A stretch of 56,827 nucleotides of DNA from Thermoanaerobaculia bacterium (GTDB lineage: Bacteria > Acidobacteriota > Thermoanaerobaculia > Multivoradales > JAGPDF01): the NCBI GenBank assembly GCA_018057705.1, contig JAGPDF010000015.1, positions 5,248 through 62,074 of the forward strand, in the 5' to 3' direction. Each line of letters opens with the position of its first letter. Positions within the stretch are counted from its first letter, which is position 1. The notes below the pieces were generated by a model. That model did no database searches. It worked only from the letters and a program-made list of their open reading frames with translations, and was not told the origin of the DNA. Position numbers and translations under genes: made by a program. Shown piece by piece: positions 1-9,747 of this stretch.

Positions 1-126
1 GAAGCCGAAGACTCGCTCCGCGGCGGCGTTCCAGTATCGCACCGTGCCCTTGGGATCGCAGATCAGGATCGCGTCGGGCGAGCCGCCCAGGACGCGGGAG
101 GGCAGATCGTCAGGGAGCGCCGGCAT
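1..126 (-). CDS. PAS-domain signalling protein, N-terminal fragment
   Basis: Forty-two codons read leftward from an ATG at 126 and run off the window edge. The translation contains a typical PAS start: ...GGSPDAILICDPKGTVRYWN followed by AAAERVFGF. PAS domains bind small ligands or sense redox and occur in sensor kinases, LuxR regulators and diguanylate cyclases; the effector part lies outside the window. The frame stays open upstream of the ATG, so the start is uncertain, but this ATG sits just before the PAS fold, as is common. The gene is divergent from the E1 dehydrogenase gene; the 217 bp between them show no other gene. Confidence 0.6.
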   Translation of the reverse strand, partial: MPALPDDLPSRVLGGSPDAILICDPKGTVRYWNAAAERVFGF

Positions 127-339
127 CCAGCTCCCAGTGGGCAGCGGCGCCTTATCCGGAGCGGTTCGTCGGCGCCGGTCCGCGGTGCCGTCGGAGTAGA
201 GGCTAGCGGCGCCGCCTTCGTTTTCCCAGCGCTCGATCGCGATCCGGAGGGGCAGTAGTGCGTCGTGGGCGCCGAGCCCGGAACCAAGCTGAGTATCCAC
301 GATGGAAGCCTACTCTTGACTCGAAAGTGTTGTCAATAT

Positions 340-361
340 TATTATGATGTTAATCATGATA
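340..361. promoter_or_regulatory. AT-rich imperfect inverted repeat (candidate operator)
   Basis: TATTATGAT and ATCATGATA are separated by GTTA and match as an inverted repeat at 8 of 9 positions. They lie in a strikingly AT-rich patch within otherwise GC-rich DNA, after TTGAC at 316-320. If this is an operator or promoter, the E1 gene would start downstream, for example at the in-frame GTG at 419. Seen in sequence; function inferred. Confidence 0.3.
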
Positions 362-2455
362 TCTACCGTCAGTTTCCCTCGAAAGGCAACTCTTTGGGCT
401 GCCGCCACCGACTCTCCGGTGCCTGCAAACCGGGAAGAGCTGGCGCGCTGGTACGGGCTCATGCACCTCGCCCGGTTGCTCGACGACAAGGCCCCGAACT
501 ACCTCAAACAGAGCCTCGGCTGGTCGTATCACGCGCCCTGTGCCGGGCACGACGGCATCCAGATCGCCCTCGGAGTCACCTTCCGCCCCGGCCACGACTA
601 TCTCTTTCCGTACTACCGCGACCTCGCGACCTGTCTTGCCGCCGGGCTCTCCGCGGAGGAGATCCTGCTCAACGGGATGTCCAAGCGCGACGACGTCGCA
701 TCGGGCGGCCGACACATGTCGAACCACTTCGCGAAGCCGGCGATCCACGTCCAGAACGTCTCGTCTGCCGTTGCAAACCACGCGCAGCATGCTGCAGGCC
801 TGGCCCGGGCGGTGAAGACTTACGGAGCGGACGCGGTGGTCTACTGTTCCCTGGGTGAGTCGTCCACTTCGGAAGGCTATTTCTACGAGGCCGTCAATGG
901 TGCCTCGCGCGAGAAGCTTCCGGTCATCTTCGTGGTGCAAGACAACGGCTACGGTATCTCCGTGCCGAAGAGCGACCAGACCGCAAACCGCTTCGCGTCG
1001 GACAACTTCTCGGGCTTTCGCAACCTGGAGATCCTGCACTGCGACGGCACGGACCTATTCGACTCGCTGCGCGCCTTGCGCGCGGCGGTGAAGTTCGTGG
1101 CCTCGGGAGCCGGCTGCGTGATCGTGCACGCCGAGTGCGTGCGTATCCACTCGCACTCGAACTCCGACCGGCACGAGCTCTATCGCTCCACCGAGGAGCT
1201 CGCCGCGGCGGCGGCGCGCGACCCGCTCCCGCGCTTGCGTTCTGTTCTGGAGGCGAGTGGCGACTTCACCGCGCCGGAGCTCGACGCGATCGAAGCGGCG
1301 AACCGGAGGATCTACGAAGAGGCCGCGGAACGCGCCCGCCGGGCGCCCGATCCAGACCCGGAGTCGATCTTCGAGCATGTCCTGCCCGAGCCCTGGGTGC
1401 CTGCAGGTACCGGGCTCGCGGACTCGGTCATGACGCCCGACAACGTCGGCGGCCGGCCCGCGCCCGAGATGACGATGCTCCAGGCAATCAACGGGACCCT
1501 CAAAGAGCTTTTCCGCGAGAACCCCGATACCTTTCTCTGGGGTCAGGACGTCGCCTACAAGGACAAGGGCGGGATCTTCAACGTAACCAAGGGCATGCAG
1601 GCGGAGTTCGGAGCGCGCCGGGTGTTCAACGGCCCGATTGCCGAGGACTTCATCCTCGGCACCGCGGACGGGTTCTCGCGTTGGAGTGACAGGATACGTA
1701 TTGTGGTCGAGGGCGCGGAGTTCGCCGACTACTTCTGGCCCGCGGCCGAGCAGATGGTCGAGATGTCGCACGAGTACTGGCGCACCAACGGCCAGTTCGT
1801 CCCCAATGTCACCGTGCGCCTCGCCTCGGGGGGCTACATCGGCGGCGGCCTCTATCATTCGCAGAACCTCGAGGGCTGGCTCACCACGCTTCCCGGCATC
1901 CGCATCGTCGTACCGGCGTTCGCGGACGACGCGGCCGGGTTGTTGCGCACCGCCGTGCGCTCGCCAGGCATTACGGTCTACCTGGAGCCGAAGTTCCTCT
2001 ACAACTCGGCGGCGGCGCGAGCGCGGGTGCCTTCGGGATTCGCCGTGCCTTTCGGCAAGGCACGTCGCCGACGCGAAGGCTCGGACCTCACCATCCTCGC
2101 TTACGGCACCGCAGTCCATCTGGCGCTCGAGGCCGCCCGAACTCTGGCTGGGGAGGGTAAGAGCATCGAAGTGCTCGACCTGCGCTCGCTCGTACCGCTC
2201 GACTGGGAGGCCATCGCGGTCTCGGTGAGCAAGACCTCGCGGGCGCTCATCGTGCACGAGGACAAGGTGCACGGAGGCTTTGGCGGCGAGCTCGCGGCGC
2301 GAATCGTCTCGGAGCTTTTCCCGGCTCTCGACGCTCCGGTCGACCGCGTCGGCTCTACCTTCACGCCGGTGGGTTTCCATCGCGTGCTCGAACGCGCCAT
2401 CCTGCCCGACGTCGCGCGGGTCCTGAACGCGGCCCGCAAGACCTTGGCGTACTGA
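344..2455 (+). CDS. fused alpha/beta E1 component of a 2-oxoacid dehydrogenase complex
   Basis: Thiamine-diphosphate-dependent E1, which decarboxylates a 2-oxoacid (pyruvate or branched-chain type) and passes the acyl group to lipoyl-E2. Residues about 30-340 form the alpha part, with a TPP/Mg site around LGESSTSEGYF...DNGYGISVP (about 170-208). Residues about 375-703 form the beta part (MLQAINGTLKELF, GPIAEDFILGTADGFSRW, transketolase C-terminal domain from about 560). Separate alpha and beta subunits are more common, but single-chain fusions near 700 aa are known. No E2 or E3 gene is adjacent, so substrate cannot be inferred from context. The start is uncertain: ATGs at 344, 347 and 356 lie in an AT-rich dyad, and GTG 419 would still keep the alpha domain whole. 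Confidence 0.88.
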   Translation: MMLIMISTVSFPRKATLWAAATDSPVPANREELARWYGLMHLARLLDDKAPNYLKQSLGWSYHAPCAGHDGIQIALGVTFRPGHDYLFPYYRDLATCLAAGLSAEEILLNGMSKRDDVASGGRHMSNHFAKPAIHVQNVSSAVANHAQHAAGLARAVKTYGADAVVYCSLGESSTSEGYFYEAVNGASREKLPVIFVVQDNGYGISVPKSDQTANRFASDNFSGFRNLEILHCDGTDLFDSLRALRAAVKFVASGAGCVIVHAECVRIHSHSNSDRHELYRSTEELAAAAARDPLPRLRSVLEASGDFTAPELDAIEAANRRIYEEAAERARRAPDPDPESIFEHVLPEPWVPAGTGLADSVMTPDNVGGRPAPEMTMLQAINGTLKELFRENPDTFLWGQDVAYKDKGGIFNVTKGMQAEFGARRVFNGPIAEDFILGTADGFSRWSDRIRIVVEGAEFADYFWPAAEQMVEMSHEYWRTNGQFVPNVTVRLASGGYIGGGLYHSQNLEGWLTTLPGIRIVVPAFADDAAGLLRTAVRSPGITVYLEPKFLYNSAAARARVPSGFAVPFGKARRRREGSDLTILAYGTAVHLALEAARTLAGEGKSIEVLDLRSLVPLDWEAIAVSVSKTSRALIVHEDKVHGGFGGELAARIVSELFPALDAPVDRVGSTFTPVGFHRVLERAILPDVARVLNAARKTLAY

Positions 2456-2584
2456 TCGAAGGAACATTGTGGCTGCGCAACCCGACGAAGCCGGGAGTCC
2501 ACGGCACGAAGGCTGCGGTCGCACCCAACGCCAGATCATTGTTCGAGCAGAGGCGTACGCATAAGATGGTCGAGGGGACTCAGA

Positions 2585-3757
2585 TTGAGCGAGGAGATCC
2601 GACGACGAGGTATCGCCCCTGAGGCTCTCCGAGCCGGCGCCTGGGGCGTCGCGGTCACGGGGCTGGTGGGTGCAGCCATCGTCGGCGGCTCGCGCAACCT
2701 CGCCCACTTCGACGCCGCGCTCGTCGCCTACACCTTCTCGATTCTCTTCGCCACTTTCGGGCTCACCTATCGCTACGCGATGTGGCTCGAGCGCCCGCCC
2801 ACCGCGCTCTACTGGAGGCGTGGGTGGCAGGTCGTCTTTCGCCGCGGCTCGGGCGGACGCCGCCTGCGGAACCTCGGGCGCGGTCTCGGGCAGGCATTCT
2901 CCGACATCGCTCTCAACCGCTTCATCTGGGCGCGCGGCTGGCTCCGCGGCCTGACCCACATGCTGATTCTCTGGGGTTGCCTGCTCGCGGTCGCGATTAC
3001 TTTTCCGCTGGTCTTCGGCTGGCTCATGTTCGAGTCGGTGCCTGGGAGTCCAGAGGTCTACCGCGTCTTCGCCTTCGGCTTTCCGACGTTTTCCTTTCCG
3101 AGCGGGTCGCTCATCGGCTTCCTCATGTTTCACGGGCTGGTCTGGGCATCCTTTCTGGTGATCGCGGGAGTCATGCTAGCCATGCGCCGCCGCATGCGCG
3201 AAGAAGGGGCTGCGGCCCTGCAGAGCTTCCACGAGGACTTCCTCCCGCTCTTCCTGCTCTTCGCGGTGAGCCTGACCGGCCTCATGCTCACCGCGAGTTA
3301 CACCTGGATGCGGGGATACGCCTACGATTTTCTCGCCATCCTGCACGCCGTGACGGTGATCTTCACCTTCCTCTGGCTGCCGTTCGGCAAGTTCTTTCAT
3401 GTCTTTCAGCGCCCGGCGCAGCTCGCGGTGCGTTTCTACAAGCAGGTCGGCCGCGACGAAGAGGCGGCGGTTTGCCGCCGCTGCGGTCACGGCTTCACCT
3501 CGAAGATGCACGCCGAAGACCTGATCGATGTCGAACGCCGTCTCGGTTTCGACTATGCGATCGCCGGTGCCGCCGGGCACTATCAGTGGATCTGCCCCCC
3601 CTGCCGGCGGGCGCTCCTCGCTGGCGCGCAGGGCGCCGCCTGGCGCGGCGTGCGCGGCGGTACGCTGGTCGCCCCGGGTTCGGCGCCGGCCTATGTCAAT
3701 CCTGGTCTCGGCGAGGGGCCGCTCGGCCGCGACGACGCGGAGAACTTCCATGGCTAG
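2585..3757 (+). CDS. NarI-like cytochrome b membrane subunit with C-terminal zinc ribbon
   Basis: A 390-aa integral membrane protein with about six hydrophobic segments and conserved-looking histidines in or near them (GLTHM, MFHGLVW, SFHEDF, ILHAV, FFHVF), as expected for haem b ligands in the NarI/DsrM/HdrE superfamily. After the membrane domain comes a soluble tail with CRRCGHG and CPPCRR, two CxxC pairs likely to bind zinc or iron. The probable role is to exchange electrons between the quinone pool and the molybdoenzyme encoded next. The start is TTG at 2585, preceded by GAGGGGAC; no in-frame ATG gives a full first helix. Its last 8 nt overlap the next gene, implying co-translation. Exact family is from motif reading, not a search. 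Confidence 0.7.
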   Translation: MSEEIRRRGIAPEALRAGAWGVAVTGLVGAAIVGGSRNLAHFDAALVAYTFSILFATFGLTYRYAMWLERPPTALYWRRGWQVVFRRGSGGRRLRNLGRGLGQAFSDIALNRFIWARGWLRGLTHMLILWGCLLAVAITFPLVFGWLMFESVPGSPEVYRVFAFGFPTFSFPSGSLIGFLMFHGLVWASFLVIAGVMLAMRRRMREEGAAALQSFHEDFLPLFLLFAVSLTGLMLTASYTWMRGYAYDFLAILHAVTVIFTFLWLPFGKFFHVFQRPAQLAVRFYKQVGRDEEAAVCRRCGHGFTSKMHAEDLIDVERRLGFDYAIAGAAGHYQWICPPCRRALLAGAQGAAWRGVRGGTLVAPGSAPAYVNPGLGEGPLGRDDAENFHG

Positions 3758-5984
3758 ATTGACTGCGCTCGATCCGCCGGCCGACGATCCCTTCGGCCCG
3801 CATGCGGCTTACTCGGCGGGCCCCCGGCTCGACACTGGCGTCGTACCCGATCGGATCGTCGACACCCATTGCTGCTTCTGCGGCCAGCAATGCGGCATCC
3901 GCCTGAAGGTCAAGGACGAGCAGGTCATCGGCTTCGAGCCGCGCTACGACTTCCCGTTCAATCGCGGAATGCTCTGCCCGAAAGGGATCAAGCGCTACCT
4001 GCAGGGCGCCCATCCCGATCGCCTGCTTGCGGCGCACGAGCGCGACGAGAGCTCCCCTGGAGGTTTCCGCCCGATCGCCTACGAACGCGCGATCGAACGG
4101 ACGGCGGGCGAGATCCGGCGGATTCAGGAGAGTTACGGGCGCGATGCCATGGCGGTCCTTTCCGGCGCCTCGCTCACCACCGAGAAGGCCTACCTCGTGG
4201 GCAAGTTCGCCCACATGGCGCTCGGCACCTCGAACATCGACTACAACGGGCGTCTCTGCATGGTGTCGGCGGGCGCCGGGAACTCCAAGGCGTTCGGCGT
4301 CGACCGCGCCGCGAACCCCTGGTCGGACATTCTCGGCGCCGAGCTGATCTGGATCTCGGGAGCGAATGTCGCCGAATGTGCACCGATCACCACGGACTAT
4401 GTCTGGCAGGCGCGCGAGCGCGGCGCGCGAGTCATCGTTGTCGATCCGCGCCTGACGCCGATCGCCCGCACCTGCGATCTTTTCCTGCCCATCAAGCCCG
4501 GGCGCGACGCCGCTCTCTTCAACGGCATCCTGCACCTGATGATCGAGCACGGTTGGGTCGACCGCGATTTCGTCGCCAGCCAGACCGTCGGTTTCGACGA
4601 TCTGGCCCGGACCGTCGCCGAGTGGACACCGGCGCGGACGGCCGCGGTCACCGGCATCACCGAATCGGCGATCCGCCAGGCCGCGGAGTGGTGGGGAACG
4701 GCGCAGAGCAGCTTCCTGATGCATGCGCGCGGCATCGAGCATTCGAGCCACGGCGTGCAGAACGTTCTCGGTGCGATCAACATGGTGCTGGCCTCGGGGC
4801 GGATCGGGCGGGAATTCTGTGGCTACGCCACGATCACCGGCCAGGGCAACGGCCAGGGTGGCCGCGAGCACGGGCAGAAGTGCGATCAGCTCCCAGGGGG
4901 CCGCAAGCTCGCCGACCCGGAGGCGCGCGACTACATCGCCGGCGTCTGGGGGATGCCGGTCGAAGAGATGCCGCAGCCCGGCGTCGACGCCTACGAAATT
5001 TTCCGCCGGATCGAGCGCGGCGAGATCAAAGGCCTCCTCTCGCTCTGCTTCAATCCGGTGGTGTCGCTCCCGGACAGCGACTACGTCCGCAGGATGTTGG
5101 CGAAGCTCGACTTCTACGTGGCGATCGAATTCTTCCTGAGCGAGAGTGCTCGCCACGCCGACATCGTCCTGCCCGGGTCGCTGCAGGAGGAGGACGAGGG
5201 CACGGTGACGACCGCCGAGGGGCGGGTGATCAAGATCAACAAGGCGATCGCCTGCCCGGGCGAGGCGCGCGAAGACTGGCGAATCATCCAGGATCTGGCG
5301 CGCGCCATCGGTCGTGAGCGCGGTTTCACGTTCGCCGGGCCGCGCGCCATGTTCGAGGAGCTCCGGGTCGCGTCGAAGGGCGGCATCGCCGACTATTCCG
5401 GGATCACCTGGGAGAAAATCGAGCGCCAACAAGGCGTGTTCTGGCCTTGCCCGAGCGAGAATCACGCCGGCACGCCGCGCCTCTTCGAGCCGGGCTCGTG
5501 GAACGTCGTCGCGCAAGGCAAGGGCCCGTTCTATTTCCCCGACGGCAAAGCCCGTTTCAACACCGCGACCTATTCGCCCCCGACGGAAGATATCGACGAC
5601 GAGTTCCCGATCATTCTCACCAGCGGCCGCCTCGTCAGCCAGTTCCTGTCGGGCACCCAGACGCGCAGGATCGGTCCGTTGCTCGACATGGATCCCGAGC
5701 CGTTCATCGAGCTCCATCCGCGCCTCGCCGAGAAGCTCTCGATCGGCGACGGGATGTGGGCGACGGCCGAGACGCGGCGCGGCCGCCTGACGCTCAAGGC
5801 ACGAGTGGTCGCGACCATCCGGCCCGACACCATCTTCGTCCCCTATCATTGGCCCGGCAAGCGCAGCGTCAACCGCCTCACGATCTCCGCCCAGGATCCG
5901 ATCTCGAAGATTCCCGAGTTCAAGGCCTGCGCGGCGCGTCTCCGTGCAGCGACGGCCGAAGAAGTGCGCGAGGCCCGCGCTTGA
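3750..5984 (+). CDS. molybdopterin (bis-MGD) oxidoreductase, nitrate reductase/formate dehydrogenase-like
   Basis: Catalytic subunit of 744 aa. The N-terminus has a 4Fe-4S site ([15 protein letters not shown], then [10 protein letters not shown]) as in NasA/NarB/FdhF enzymes. The stretch [12 protein letters not shown] carries the cysteine expected to ligate molybdenum and matches the RLCM context of cytoplasmic and periplasmic nitrate reductases. The C-terminal molydop-binding domain follows ([17 protein letters not shown]). There is no Tat signal, so it should be cytoplasmic. Start ATG 3750 overlaps the end of the cytochrome gene and gives the usual family length; the longer open frame upstream is not needed. 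Substrate (nitrate, formate or another) cannot be decided from sequence alone; RLCM and the HC-x2-C-x3-C spacing lean towards the assimilatory-nitrate-reductase branch. Confidence 0.88.
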   Translation: MARLTALDPPADDPFGPHAAYSAGPRLDTGVVPDRIVDTHCCFCGQQCGIRLKVKDEQVIGFEPRYDFPFNRGMLCPKGIKRYLQGAHPDRLLAAHERDESSPGGFRPIAYERAIERTAGEIRRIQESYGRDAMAVLSGASLTTEKAYLVGKFAHMALGTSNIDYNGRLCMVSAGAGNSKAFGVDRAANPWSDILGAELIWISGANVAECAPITTDYVWQARERGARVIVVDPRLTPIARTCDLFLPIKPGRDAALFNGILHLMIEHGWVDRDFVASQTVGFDDLARTVAEWTPARTAAVTGITESAIRQAAEWWGTAQSSFLMHARGIEHSSHGVQNVLGAINMVLASGRIGREFCGYATITGQGNGQGGREHGQKCDQLPGGRKLADPEARDYIAGVWGMPVEEMPQPGVDAYEIFRRIERGEIKGLLSLCFNPVVSLPDSDYVRRMLAKLDFYVAIEFFLSESARHADIVLPGSLQEEDEGTVTTAEGRVIKINKAIACPGEAREDWRIIQDLARAIGRERGFTFAGPRAMFEELRVASKGGIADYSGITWEKIERQQGVFWPCPSENHAGTPRLFEPGSWNVVAQGKGPFYFPDGKARFNTATYSPPTEDIDDEFPIILTSGRLVSQFLSGTQTRRIGPLLDMDPEPFIELHPRLAEKLSIGDGMWATAETRRGRLTLKARVVATIRPDTIFVPYHWPGKRSVNRLTISAQDPISKIPEFKACAARLRAATAEEVREARA

Positions 5985-6024
5985 GCCTCGCGGGCACCCT
6001 TCCCGTCCGCGGAGCTTCCCGCTG

Positions 6025-6669
6025 ATGCCGGTACCCGCGCAGTACAACTTCTACATCGACCCGGCCCGCTGCATCGGCTGCAACGCCTGCGTCCAGGCCT
6101 GCTCGGAGTGCGATACGCACAAGGGGCAGTCGATGATCCAGCTCGACTTCATCGACCGCTCGCTCTCGCCGCAGACGGTGCCGGTGATTTGCATGCACTG
6201 CGACCAGCCGACCTGCGCCGAAGTCTGCCCGGCCGACGCCATCAAACGCACCGAGGACGGGGTCGTGCAGACGGCTCGCAAGGCGCGGTGCATTGCGTGC
6301 AACAACTGCGTGCTCGCCTGCCCGTTCGGCGTGCCGAAGATGCACGACGAGGCCAACCTGATGATGAAGTGCGACATGTGTTACGACCGGACTTCGCAGG
6401 GCTTGAAGCCGATGTGCGCCTCGGTCTGCCCGAGCCAGGCGCTGTTCTTCGGCACCCGCGAGGAGTTCGAACGCCTGCGCCCCAACTCTCAGCCGGTCGA
6501 CACATTTCGCTTCGGCGCCCAGCAGGTCACGACCAAGGTGAAGATGGTCGTGCCGAAGTCCTTCGCCGGGAACCTGCTGCAGATCACGGCACCTCTCGAG
6601 CGCGGCGCTCCGAGCGCCGCGCCGGTCGATCCCTTGCTCGCGAACTACTTCGAGGAGACTTCGCTTTGA
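6025..6669 (+). CDS. 4Fe-4S dicluster electron-transfer subunit (DmsB/NrfC-like)
   Basis: A 214-aa ferredoxin-like subunit with four cysteine groups, enough for four 4Fe-4S clusters: [38 protein letters not shown], and MKCDMC with CASVCP. This is the standard beta-subunit layout of DMSO-reductase-family enzymes; it relays electrons between the Mo subunit and the membrane or Rieske partners. Start ATG 6025 lies 40 nt after the previous stop. Its stop codon overlaps the TTG start of the Rieske gene. Confidence 0.9.
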   Translation: MPVPAQYNFYIDPARCIGCNACVQACSECDTHKGQSMIQLDFIDRSLSPQTVPVICMHCDQPTCAEVCPADAIKRTEDGVVQTARKARCIACNNCVLACPFGVPKMHDEANLMMKCDMCYDRTSQGLKPMCASVCPSQALFFGTREEFERLRPNSQPVDTFRFGAQQVTTKVKMVVPKSFAGNLLQITAPLERGAPSAAPVDPLLANYFEETSL

Positions 6670-7211
6670 GCCGTCGTGACCCGGACGAGCTCACGATTGC
6701 GCCGGACGGCCGGCCGATGGAGGAGCAGCCGAAGTGGCGCCGGGACTTTCCCGTCGATGTTCCCCAGGATCAGTACGTCGCGCGGCGCGAGTTCACCAAG
6801 TTCCTCGCTCTCACCAGCTTCGCCTTCGTCGCCGGTCAGGCCTGGATTCTCGCCAAGAGCTATCTCGGCAAGCGGGTCGGCCCGCGCGAGCTCGCCGTTG
6901 CCCGTCTCTCGGAGTTGCCAGTTGGCGCGACCCTGGAGTTCGACTTTCCGGGCCCGGGCGAGCCGAAGCTCCTGGTCCGCTTGAGCGAGCGCGAGCTCGT
7001 GGCGTTCGACCAACGCTGCACCCATCTCTCCTGTCCGGTCATCCCGCAAGTGGAGCAGGGTCGCTTCCACTGCCCCTGCCACTCCGGCAACTTCGACCTC
7101 GTCACCGGCCGGCCGATCTCCGGCCCGCCGCGCCGGCCGCTGCCCAAAGTGGAGCTCGAAATCCGCGGCGATCAGGTCTTCGCCGTCGGTATCACGGAGC
7201 GCACAGCGTGA
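6666..7211 (+). CDS. Rieske 2Fe-2S protein with Tat-like signal anchor
   Basis: A 181-aa protein whose C-terminal half carries both Rieske ligand boxes, CTHLSC and CPCHSGNFD, which bind a 2Fe-2S cluster through two Cys and two His. The N-terminal part has [18 protein letters not shown], a twin-arginine-type signal that may stay as a membrane anchor. This would place the cluster outside the membrane while the Mo subunit appears cytoplasmic. Start TTG 6666 is chosen because it overlaps the preceding TGA by 4 nt (TTGA); ATG 6717 is the alternative and keeps the whole signal. A Rieske subunit beside a ferredoxin-type subunit and a NarI-like cytochrome is an uncommon mix. Confidence 0.88.
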   Translation: MSRRDPDELTIAPDGRPMEEQPKWRRDFPVDVPQDQYVARREFTKFLALTSFAFVAGQAWILAKSYLGKRVGPRELAVARLSELPVGATLEFDFPGPGEPKLLVRLSERELVAFDQRCTHLSCPVIPQVEQGRFHCPCHSGNFDLVTGRPISGPPRRPLPKVELEIRGDQVFAVGITERTA

Positions 7212-7435
7212 ACGGCCGGCGACGATTTACGCGGGCCGAGAAAGTCCCGATCCTCTCGGGCATCGTCGCGATCGTGGTGCTGATCGTCGTGCTGCAGCTC
7301 TGGCTCCTTACCGCGACGATGAACGCGTATCTCGGCGGAGATCGTGGCGCTGCACTTCCCGCCGCCGTGGCCAGCTCGGTCTGTTTCGTGCTCATCCTCG
7401 GCCTGCTGCGCTACGTCTACCGGCTCGATCGCTGA
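7208..7435 (+). CDS. small two-helix membrane protein of the molybdoenzyme operon
   Basis: Seventy-five residues starting at GTG 7208, which overlaps the Rieske stop (GTGA). Two hydrophobic stretches, VPILSGIVAIVVLIVVLQL and AVASSVCFVLILGLL, suggest two transmembrane helices joined by a short loop. It has no cofactor motifs. Position and translational coupling suggest an accessory or assembly subunit of the complex; no function is recognised. Confidence 0.7.
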   Translation: MNGRRRFTRAEKVPILSGIVAIVVLIVVLQLWLLTATMNAYLGGDRGAALPAAVASSVCFVLILGLLRYVYRLDR

Positions 7436-7454
7436 TCGGCGAAGCGGCGAACGA

Positions 7455-8546
7455 ATGACCGGGGCTGGAGTCGAGACGCTGCGCGGTCGGTTCAGCCAGG
7501 TGATCGCGACGCTCTTTCCGGGTTACTTCGCCCTGGTGATGGCGACGGGCATCGTCTCGATCGCCAGTCAGCTCCTCGGCTTTCCGGTACCGGCGCGGCT
7601 GCTCCTGGCGGCGAATCTCGTCTTCTACGCGATCCTTCTCGCACTGACTTGCGTGCGGGCCGTCCGCTTTCCCCGGCGCCTGCTCGCTGATCTCGCCGAT
7701 CACTCTCGGGGCCCGGGATATTTCACCCTGGTGGCGGCGACGAACGTTCTCGGCAGCCAGTGTCTGCGTGTCGCCGGCTGGCGAGGCGCCGCAGAGGTGT
7801 GCTTCGCCGCCGGGCTTGGCCTGTGGGTGCTAGTGATGTACTCCTTCTTCCTCGCCGTCGTCGTGCGCGAAAACAAGCCGACGCTGGGTCAGGGAATCAA
7901 CGGCGCCTGGTTGCTGGCGACGGTGTCGACGCAGTCGGTCGCGGTCCTCGGGGCGAGCCTGGTGGATCCGTTCGGCTGGTCCGCGCCGATCGTGCTCTTC
8001 GGCGCCCTGGTTCTGTTTCTGATCGGTTGCATGCTCTACCTGTCGATCATTACCCTCATCTTCTATCGCTTCACTTTTCTCGAGCTCGAGACCGCGACCC
8101 TCACCCCGCCCTATTGGATCAGCATGGGAGCGGTGGCGATCACCGCGCTCGCCGGCGCCACCTTGCTGCTCGCCGCCGATCGCTCTCCGCTGCTCTCCGA
8201 GCTTGCGCCGTTCCTGCGCGGCTTCACGCTCTTCTTCTGGGCGGCGGGCAGCTGGTGGATCCCGCTGCTGTTGCTGCTCGGCGCCTGGCGCCACCTCTGG
8301 CGCCGGCACGCGCTCACCTATGACCCGCAGTATTGGGCGATGGTCTTCCCACTCGGGATGTACGCCGCCGCCACCTGGCAGCTCGCCGCCGCGCTTCCCA
8401 TGCCACCGCTCGCCGCGCTGGCTCGCGCCACGCTGCCGGTCGCGTTGTTCGCCTGGGCCGCCACCGCACTGGGCATGGTCCACTCCTGGTGGCGGTGGAG
8501 CCGCGAGTACCGAAGCGGGCGGCCACAGGGAAACGAGGCGGCTTGA
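7455..8546 (+). CDS. TDT-family (TehA/SLAC1-like) transporter
   Basis: A 363-aa protein with about ten hydrophobic helices. The N-terminal FPGYFALVMATGIVSIA resembles the first helix of tellurite-resistance/dicarboxylate transporters (TDT) and SLAC1-type anion channels. It follows the small membrane protein by 19 nt and is probably in the same operon, so a role in moving an anion connected with the molybdoenzyme (substrate or product) is plausible but unproven. Start ATG 7455 is preceded by a modest GAAGCGGCGAACG. It converges with the FAD oxidoreductase gene 19 bp downstream. Confidence 0.75.
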   Translation: MTGAGVETLRGRFSQVIATLFPGYFALVMATGIVSIASQLLGFPVPARLLLAANLVFYAILLALTCVRAVRFPRRLLADLADHSRGPGYFTLVAATNVLGSQCLRVAGWRGAAEVCFAAGLGLWVLVMYSFFLAVVVRENKPTLGQGINGAWLLATVSTQSVAVLGASLVDPFGWSAPIVLFGALVLFLIGCMLYLSIITLIFYRFTFLELETATLTPPYWISMGAVAITALAGATLLLAADRSPLLSELAPFLRGFTLFFWAAGSWWIPLLLLLGAWRHLWRRHALTYDPQYWAMVFPLGMYAAATWQLAAALPMPPLAALARATLPVALFAWAATALGMVHSWWRWSREYRSGRPQGNEAA

Positions 8547-8565
8547 TTCTGTTTGACCCTCCCCA

Positions 8566-9747
8566 TCAGGCCGGCAGCCTGCCAACCAGCTCTCTAGAAC
8601 CGAGCGGCCCGGGCTCGGCGATTAGTGAGCGAGCGGCGTCGACCTGGTCCCAGGTGTTCCACAGCAGGATCCCGCGCACCCTGCGCTCGCGCAAGTAGTA
8701 GACCACTCCCTTGCGAAAGGGCTCGCGCCAGTCCGCTACCATCTCCCCGCGGGGGTCCATCTGCCCGACAGCTTCGTAGCCGAGCTCGAACAGGTCCGAG
8801 TAGAAGAACGGCAGGTGCGAGTAGGACGCGGGATCGCCCGCCATGGCGCGGCCCGCCGCGTGGCCCATGGTGACCGCATTGTCCTCGTGCTCGACGCGCA
8901 TGCGGCCGAGCGACGGCGCGTCGAAGCGAGCGACGTCGCCGGCGGCGAAGACGTCGGGATGAGAGGTTCGCAGGCCCGCGTCCACGATGATTCCGTCATC
9001 GACTTCGAGGCCGGACTGCGTGGCCAGATCCGTGTTGGGCACGATGCCGATGCCGGCCACGACCGCGTCCACGGTGACCTTGCGCCCACTCTTGGTCTCG
9101 AGCACCTGTTGCGAGCCGCTCCGGCTCAGGCCGGTCACCCTCTCGCCCCGCAGGGCTTCTACGCCGTGTTCCGCGTAGTAGCCGACCAGGAACCGAGCCA
9201 GGTCGGCAGGGAAAAGCCGCGCACCGATCCCGTCTTCAGGGAAGAGCAGCGTCACTTTGCTCCCTTGCATGGCGAGGGCGGCTGCGACCTCGGAGCCGAT
9301 GAAGCCGCCGCCGATCACCGCGAAGCTCTTACCCTGCTCGGCCATGGCGTGAAGGCGGCGGAAGTCGGCGAGAGTGCGGAAGTAGATCGTCTCCTCGCCG
9401 CCGAACGGCAGGTGTCGTGGCGTGCCGCCGGTCGCGATGAGGAGCTTCTCGAAGGTGTACTCCGCGCCGTCATTGTCGGTCACCTTCTTGCCGTGCAAGT
9501 CGAGAGCCGTTGCACGCCGGCCGAGGAGGAGGTCCACTCCATGCTCGGCGGTGTTCCTCCACACGCTCTCCAGCGGATCCCCCTTCCAGAGCCCCTTGGA
9601 GAGCGGTGGCCGGGCGTACGGCGGGTCGGTCTCTTCGCCGATGAGCCCGATGGGGCGGACGGCGTCGAGCTCGCGAATGCCGCGCACCGCGGCATCCGCC
9701 GCCATGCCGCCGCCGAGGATGAGGTACGGATAGTGTGCCATCTTCAT
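8566..9747 (-). CDS. FAD-dependent pyridine nucleotide-disulfide oxidoreductase (ferredoxin reductase/AIF type)
   Basis: A 393-aa flavoprotein. YLILGGGMAADAAVRGIRE is the FAD Rossmann motif, AVIGGGFIGSEVAAALAMQG the NAD(P) motif, and VFAAGDVARF the second FAD contact. The final 90 residues look like a reductase C-terminal domain. It lacks the redox CxxxxC of glutathione-reductase-type enzymes, so ferredoxin or rubredoxin reductase-like activity is more likely. The start overlaps the stop of the AhpD-like gene by 4 nt (ATGA), so the two are co-translated. Confidence 0.85.
   Translation of the reverse strand: MKMAHYPYLILGGGMAADAAVRGIRELDAVRPIGLIGEETDPPYARPPLSKGLWKGDPLESVWRNTAEHGVDLLLGRRATALDLHGKKVTDNDGAEYTFEKLLIATGGTPRHLPFGGEETIYFRTLADFRRLHAMAEQGKSFAVIGGGFIGSEVAAALAMQGSKVTLLFPEDGIGARLFPADLARFLVGYYAEHGVEALRGERVTGLSRSGSQQVLETKSGRKVTVDAVVAGIGIVPNTDLATQSGLEVDDGIIVDAGLRTSHPDVFAAGDVARFDAPSLGRMRVEHEDNAVTMGHAAGRAMAGDPASYSHLPFFYSDLFELGYEAVGQMDPRGEMVADWREPFRKGVVYYLRERRVRGILLWNTWDQVDAARSLIAEPGPLGSRELVGRLPA

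Noticed and set aside
1055-3133. Long minus-strand open frame (692 codons) opposite the E1 and cytochrome genes
   Set aside because: Arg/Glu/Gly-rich composition with no family motifs, antisense to two well-supported genes; a by-product of GC-rich codon use.
3696-6047. 783-codon minus-strand open frame opposite the molybdopterin oxidoreductase
   Set aside because: Antisense to a gene with clear cofactor motifs; no domain recognisable.
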